Shown here piece after piece: positions 59,696 through 64,000 of a stretch of DNA of 64,000 nucleotides (position 1 is its first letter; every line of letters begins with the position of its first letter). This DNA comes from M55B129 sp964506505. GTDB lineage: Bacteria > Bacillota > Dethiobacteria > DTU022. The notes beneath the pieces were generated by a model that worked only from the letters and a program-made list of their open reading frames with translations, ran no database searches and was not told the DNA's origin. The position numbers and the translations under genes are program-made. The stretch is taken from positions 1 through 64,000 of the forward strand of contig CAZDKY010000047.1 in the NCBI GenBank assembly GCA_964506505.1, in the 5' to 3' direction.

Positions 59696-62473
59696 ATGTA
59701 CAACGTTGCTATAATCGGAGCCGGGATCATTGGAACAACCATAGCCCGCGAACTCTCCCGCTACAAGCTACGGGTCGTCCTGATTGAAAAAGACAGCGAT
59801 ATTGCCAATGGAACGACCAAAGGGAACAGCGCCATCATCCATGCCGGCTTTGATCCGGAGCCGGGGACCCTTAAAGCACGCTTTAACGCTGCAGGTAACC
59901 GCCTTTATGGCGAACTCTGCAAGGAGCTCGAGGTTCCCTACAAGGAAATCGGTTCGCTGGTTATCTCTTTCAGTGAGGAAGAAGAACAGACGCTGCGGGA
60001 GCTTTACGAGCGGGGTCTGGCCAACAATATTCCCGCTCTCGAGCTGGTAGGTCGAAAAGAACTGCACCAAATGGAACCAGGGCTGAACAAAAATGCTTCA
60101 AGTGCTCTCTATGCCCCCACTGCCGGCATAGTCGACCCCTACCTGATGGCTATTGCCCTGGCTGAAAGTGCCGCTGTCAACGGGGTCGATATCCGCCTCG
60201 ACTGCCCGGTATCCAATATCCGCAAAACAGCAACGGGCTTCCGGATCAGCTGCGGCGCTGGTGAAATTGAAACAGGATTGATAATCAATGCCGCCGGCCT
60301 CTACTCCGACCGGATCAGCGAACTTGTCAATCCGCCATCTTTTAAGATCAAACCGACCCGTGGAGAGTATTTTATCCTGGACAAAGGGACCGACCGCCTG
60401 GCCCGACATGTCCTTTTCCCCTGCCCTACCGACCTGGGCAAGGGAGTGCTCGTTTCTCCCACTGTCCATGGCAACCTGATCATCGGTCCGAATGCCGAAC
60501 TGGTCGATTCGAAAGAGGCAACTGAAACAACGGTGGAAGGCATGGCCTACGTGCAAGAACATGCCAAAAAAATTAAACCGAATTTTTTGCCCTTCCATAA
60601 AGTGATCACTTCTTTCAGCGGCCTGAGGGCCAAGAGTGATCGGGGCGATTTTATTGTTGAAGAATCCATTGAGACACCCGGTTTTTTCAACGCAGCAGGG
60701 ATCGATTCGCCGGGGCTCGTCTCGGCGCCGGCCATTGCCCCCTACCTTTTGGAAATGCTGCAAAAAAGAACAGGCCCCCTGGTAAAAAAAGAAACTTTCA
60801 CCCCCCGGGGCAAGAGCCACCGCTCCTTCATGGAACTAAACCGGGAAGAACAGACAAAACTGATTAAAAAAGATCCGCGCTACGGGCGGATTATCTGCCG
60901 CTGCGAGAGCATCACCGAGGGTGAGATTGTACAGGCCATAGCAGACCCCGTAGGGGCACGGACAGTGGACGGGATCAAGAAACGGGCCCGCCCTGGAAGC
61001 GGACGCTGCCAGGGCGGATTCTGCGGACCTCGGGTCATGCAGATCCTTTCCCGTGAACTGGGGATGAAAATACCCTCCATTTACAAGGACAACCCCGGAT
61101 CGTTTATCCTGACCGGCCCGACAAAGGGCCAACAGTCCGAGGTAAAAATAACGGGTGAAACAGACGCCTTATCGATCAATCGTCATAATGCAGAAGAAAA
61201 CAGCATCGATATGGACCTGGCTGTAATCGGCGGTGGTCCTGCAGGAATGGCTGCAGCGGCAGCAGCCCGCGAGCGGGGCATTGAAAAAATCATGGTTATC
61301 GAACGGGATCACTATCTGGGCGGGATCCTCCAGCAGTGCATTCACAACGGTTTCGGCCTTCACCACTTCCGGGAAGAGCTGACCGGTCCTGAATATGCCC
61401 AGCGCTACATCGACAAACTGCGCAGTGAGGGCATCTCCTGCAAACTCGACACGATGGTCCTTTCCATCGGCCAGGATCGCACCATTACCTGCATTAACAG
61501 CAGGGAAGGCCTGCAGACGATAAAAGCCGGGGCAATTGTCCTGGCCATGGGCTGCCGGGAACGCACCCGCGGGGCGATCAACATCCCGGGCACACGACCG
61601 GCGGGGATCTTTTCTGCCGGTACGGCCCAGCGCTTTGTCAATATTGAAGGTTACATGGTTGGCCGGCGAGTGGTCGTTTTCGGTTCCGGCGACATCGGCC
61701 TGATTATGGCCCGCCGTATGGTTCTCGAAGGAGCCGAAGTGGTGGCTGTTATTGAGCGCAAACCTTACTCCGAAGGGTTGCTGCGTAATTATGTCCAGTG
61801 CATCGAAGATTATAACATCCCCATGCTCCTGGAGCATACCATCATCAACATCCACGGCCGCGAGCGGGTCGAAGGGGTAACTATTGCCCGCACCGATCAG
61901 GACAAGCAGCCCGTTGCCGGTACCGAGCGGGAGCTTTCCTGCGATACCATTCTCTTTTCGCGGGGACTGATTCCCGAAAACGAGCTTTCAAAAAGCGCCA
62001 GGATCATTCTTGATCCCTCTACCGGGGGGCCGGTAGTCAACGAAGCGCTGGAAACGAGCATTCCCGGTGTCTTTGCCTGCGGCAATGTAGTCCATGTCCA
62101 CGACCTGGTCGACTGGGTCACCGAGGAAAGTATCAGGGCCGGGCAGGGAGCGGCTGACTACCTCAAACCGCCGGCCTCTGAACCGAAGGGATTTATCTTC
62201 GAAACAAAGCCCTTAAAAGGAATTAACTATATCGTTCCGCAGAAAGTACGCACCGCCAGCCTGAGCAACAGCCTGGAGCTGTTCATGCGCGTGAGAGGAT
62301 TTCATGAAAATACCGCCCTCCTGGTTAAAGCAGACGGCAACCTGATTAAAAAAGTACAGAAAAAGGTGCTCTCTCCGGGAGAAATGATCAATGTCAGGTT
62401 AATAAAAGAGGAGCTGCCAGAAACCGAGTTTAATACTCTTTCGGTAGAGCTGTCCGGGGAGGATGTTAAATAA
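59696..62473 (+). CDS. GlpA-like oxidase with BFD domain fused to a GlpB-like FAD oxidoreductase
   Basis: 925 aa. First part (~1-375): DAO fold with VAIIGAGIIGTTIARELSR and NSAIIHAGFDPEPGTLKA, like glycerol-3-phosphate dehydrogenase GlpA; then a BFD-type [2Fe-2S] domain (CRCESITEGEIVQAI, CQGGFCGPRVM); third part (~500-835): a pyridine nucleotide-disulfide oxidoreductase-like FAD domain (LAVIGGGPAGMAAAAAARE, VVFGSGDIGLIMARRM, GVFACGNVVHVHDL). In other Bacillota and Thermotogae these are separate genes, followed by a DUF1667 gene as here. The substrate is probably glycerol-3-phosphate or a related hydroxy acid, but no glpK or glpF is adjacent. ATG with GGAGG upstream. Confidence 0.85.
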   Translation: MYNVAIIGAGIIGTTIARELSRYKLRVVLIEKDSDIANGTTKGNSAIIHAGFDPEPGTLKARFNAAGNRLYGELCKELEVPYKEIGSLVISFSEEEEQTLRELYERGLANNIPALELVGRKELHQMEPGLNKNASSALYAPTAGIVDPYLMAIALAESAAVNGVDIRLDCPVSNIRKTATGFRISCGAGEIETGLIINAAGLYSDRISELVNPPSFKIKPTRGEYFILDKGTDRLARHVLFPCPTDLGKGVLVSPTVHGNLIIGPNAELVDSKEATETTVEGMAYVQEHAKKIKPNFLPFHKVITSFSGLRAKSDRGDFIVEESIETPGFFNAAGIDSPGLVSAPAIAPYLLEMLQKRTGPLVKKETFTPRGKSHRSFMELNREEQTKLIKKDPRYGRIICRCESITEGEIVQAIADPVGARTVDGIKKRARPGSGRCQGGFCGPRVMQILSRELGMKIPSIYKDNPGSFILTGPTKGQQSEVKITGETDALSINRHNAEENSIDMDLAVIGGGPAGMAAAAAARERGIEKIMVIERDHYLGGILQQCIHNGFGLHHFREELTGPEYAQRYIDKLRSEGISCKLDTMVLSIGQDRTITCINSREGLQTIKAGAIVLAMGCRERTRGAINIPGTRPAGIFSAGTAQRFVNIEGYMVGRRVVVFGSGDIGLIMARRMVLEGAEVVAVIERKPYSEGLLRNYVQCIEDYNIPMLLEHTIINIHGRERVEGVTIARTDQDKQPVAGTERELSCDTILFSRGLIPENELSKSARIILDPSTGGPVVNEALETSIPGVFACGNVVHVHDLVDWVTEESIRAGQGAADYLKPPASEPKGFIFETKPLKGINYIVPQKVRTASLSNSLELFMRVRGFHENTALLVKADGNLIKKVQKKVLSPGEMINVRLIKEELPETEFNTLSVELSGEDVK

Positions 62474-62838
62474 TGGCTGAAAAAGAGATGATCTGCATTC
62501 TCTGCCCCCTGGGCTGCAGGATGCAGGTAAAAGAAAAGGAAGATCAACCCGGTGAACTGTCGATGCGCGGACATAAATGCAAGCAGGGTAAAACTTACGC
62601 CCACCAGGAGTTTTACAACCCCACCCGCACTCTTACTTCAACTGTGGTCATCCACAATGCCACCCTGCCACGACTGCCGGTTAAAACTGACCGGCCTATC
62701 TCAAAAAACCTGATAATGAAAGCGGTCGAAGAAATAGCCCGGGTGGAAGTGGAAGCGCCGGTGGAAATGGGCGACGTGATCATCGAAAACCTGCTGGGTA
62801 CCGGCAGTAACGTTTTAGCCACCCGCAGTTTGCAATAG
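62473..62838 (+). CDS. DUF1667 protein, partner of the FAD fusion
   Basis: 121 aa. N-terminal C-x2-C motif CILCPLGCRM with further Cys in GHKCKQG gives a four-cysteine metal site; the rest (YNPTRTLTSTVVI, RLPVKTDRPISKNLIMKAV) is the DUF1667 pattern. It starts in the stop of the fusion gene (TAATG). Family members accompany GlpAB-like genes and may be the electron-transfer subunit (function not established). Confidence 0.88.
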   Translation: MAEKEMICILCPLGCRMQVKEKEDQPGELSMRGHKCKQGKTYAHQEFYNPTRTLTSTVVIHNATLPRLPVKTDRPISKNLIMKAVEEIARVEVEAPVEMGDVIIENLLGTGSNVLATRSLQ

Positions 62839-62998
62839 AGCCAAAACAGCATTTTATAATGTATTAATAGTCTAAATACCGGTATCAATCAGTGTTATTA
62901 CTTTAATGAAGTAATCCCATCCCCTGCTCCGTTCAAGCAGGTAAATTCTTCAGAAATCGTATTGCCAGGTAAACCCATCTGACTTTCCAAATCATTTT

Positions 62999-64000
62999 TC
63001 AAACGGAAACTTTTGATCTGCGTTTTTCCCAGAAGTGTCCGATCAAAGCACCCGCCAGGGCCAGAAGCAACCAGCCGAAGCCGGCTTCTCCTCCGGGAAA
63101 AGACGAGCGCAGGCTGCACAGGGCCGAACCGTTCCCCAGCATGGAAATATATCCGCACATGCCCTCAAAGAGACCCCAGAGAAAAGCAGCTACAGCCGCG
63201 CCTGACCTGGCTCCCCTCAGGGCAGGGACAAAGGCAATAAAGAGCACCAGGACTATGGACGGAGGGTAAACCATGTCCAAAATGGGCGCTGTAAGCCGGA
63301 TAATCTCTTCCAGACCGACCAGGCTGACCAGAGCACTGAGGGTTAGTACGGCCAGGGCGCAGGCCCTGTAGGGCATTTTGCCCCCGGAAGCTTCTTCGAA
63401 GTATGAGGAGGTTCCTCCGGACAGGCCCACAGCAGAGGTGAGGGCAGCAAAAAGCAGGGCGATGTTGAAAACTATCCCGCCCACGGGCCCCCAGAGCTCA
63501 AGGATAATGGTCGCATAAAGCCTGGCGTAGGACACATCTGTAAAAAGGGTCCCGGTTGAAGCGCCGACCAGCATCTGGGTAAAATGGCTACCCGCCAGCA
63601 GGATGAATCCGATCCCTGCTGTAACGATCAAATAACGGTTGAGCGGTTTCCCCTGCAGGCCGTGGCTTTCACTTAAGCCGGCAACAACGAGGGTAGCAAA
63701 CATAAGGGCAGCCGGCAGGTCCATTGTCTGATAACCATTCAGAAAACCGTAGGTAAAGGGATGATCGGCATAAAACCTGGAAACTGGTTCTGCAAGGGGC
63801 GAAAAAAAGCTTCTTGTTACTACGGCCACCACGGTCAGGATAAGGACCGGTAGCAGGTAGCGGGCAATCTTATCGATAACCCGGCTACGCTGGAAAAGAA
63901 ACCAGAATACGGCAGCATAATAAGCAAGGGTGAAGATAATCTCAGCCGCAAAAGGCGCACTCTGCAGGCCGAGGATCTGGCAAATGGCATCCCAGGAGGC
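62999..64000 (-). CDS. brnQ: BrnQ-type branched-chain amino acid carrier (5' truncated)
   Basis: 333 aa visible; the frame is open to the window edge at 64000 and the start is outside. ~8-9 hydrophobic segments; FTYGFLNGYQTMDLPAALMF is the BrnQ signature, and VGLSGGTSSYFEEAS and LDMVYPPSIVLVLF follow the family. Na+-linked import of leucine, isoleucine and valine. The C-terminus ends basic (WEKRRSKVSV). Converges with the FAD/DUF1667 operon. Confidence 0.9.
   Translation of the reverse strand, partial: ASWDAICQILGLQSAPFAAEIIFTLAYYAAVFWFLFQRSRVIDKIARYLLPVLILTVVAVVTRSFFSPLAEPVSRFYADHPFTYGFLNGYQTMDLPAALMFATLVVAGLSESHGLQGKPLNRYLIVTAGIGFILLAGSHFTQMLVGASTGTLFTDVSYARLYATIILELWGPVGGIVFNIALLFAALTSAVGLSGGTSSYFEEASGGKMPYRACALAVLTLSALVSLVGLEEIIRLTAPILDMVYPPSIVLVLFIAFVPALRGARSGAAVAAFLWGLFEGMCGYISMLGNGSALCSLRSSFPGGEAGFGWLLLALAGALIGHFWEKRRSKVSV

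Overview
The window looks like chromosome from an anaerobic, Gram-positive-type bacterium of the Bacillota (Clostridia or Dethiobacteria-like). Evidence: strong AGGAGG ribosome binding sites, many TTG and GTG starts, ferredoxin-linked enzymes (tungsten aldehyde oxidoreductase, indolepyruvate oxidoreductase), corrinoid methyltransferases, a radical-SAM lysine 2,3-aminomutase, and no respiratory genes. I cannot name a species.

Layout. 1-9 kb: a ComK-like regulator; a murC, CpsB-type phosphatase and 52-aa protein operon; the t6A/RimI operon (tsaE-tsaB-rimI-tsaD); and an ABC-F ATPase. 9.4-12.5 kb: an OmpR-type two-component pair and a small secreted protein. 12.8-18 kb: two adjacent CrtI-like flavoproteins, a decayed fragment of one of them, and an LhgO-like oxidase. 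18-26.5 kb: a mannose module made of one polypeptide combining ManC (guanylyltransferase/isomerase) with phosphomannomutase, two GT4 glycosyltransferases (one with a long C-terminal helical domain) and a GH130 phosphorylase-type enzyme. 26.8-32 kb: a metallo-beta-lactamase hydrolase, aldehyde oxidoreductase with a MoaD-like partner, AzlCD, a small EF-Tu-domain-like protein and thioredoxin. 32.7-38.3 kb: an aryl-acid operon (paaK, ACT protein, paaK, iorA, iorB). 38.4-46.6 kb: one-carbon and osmolyte genes (MttB-like methyltransferase, KamA plus acetyltransferase, NhaC antiporter, corrinoid protein, and dimethylamine methyltransferase MtbB). 46.8-64 kb: SRAP protein, ADP-forming acyl-CoA synthetase, transporter, M20 peptidase, CoA-transferase fused to an acetyltransferase, transaldolase, MscS, M23 peptidase, aminotransferase, a GlpA/GlpB-like fusion with a DUF1667 partner, and a cut BrnQ.

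The most important observation is mtbB at 45191-46579. It is interrupted by exactly one in-frame TAG (45530-45532), and both sides are consecutive parts of one dimethylamine methyltransferase. This is the signature of pyrrolysine, so the organism should encode pylS/pylT/pylBCD elsewhere; none is visible here. A corrinoid protein lies directly downstream.

The genes suggest a fermenter of amino acids and methylated amines: aminotransferase and IorAB make aryl- or acyl-CoA, the ADP-forming synthetase can harvest ATP, AOR oxidises aldehydes, and Pyl/corrinoid enzymes feed methyl groups to C1 metabolism. KamA with an acetyltransferase, NhaC and MscS would suit osmotic or alkaline stress. Solo ends resembling IS21-type termini, REP-like palindromes and a dispersed 79-bp repeat mark past mobile activity, but no transposase gene is present.
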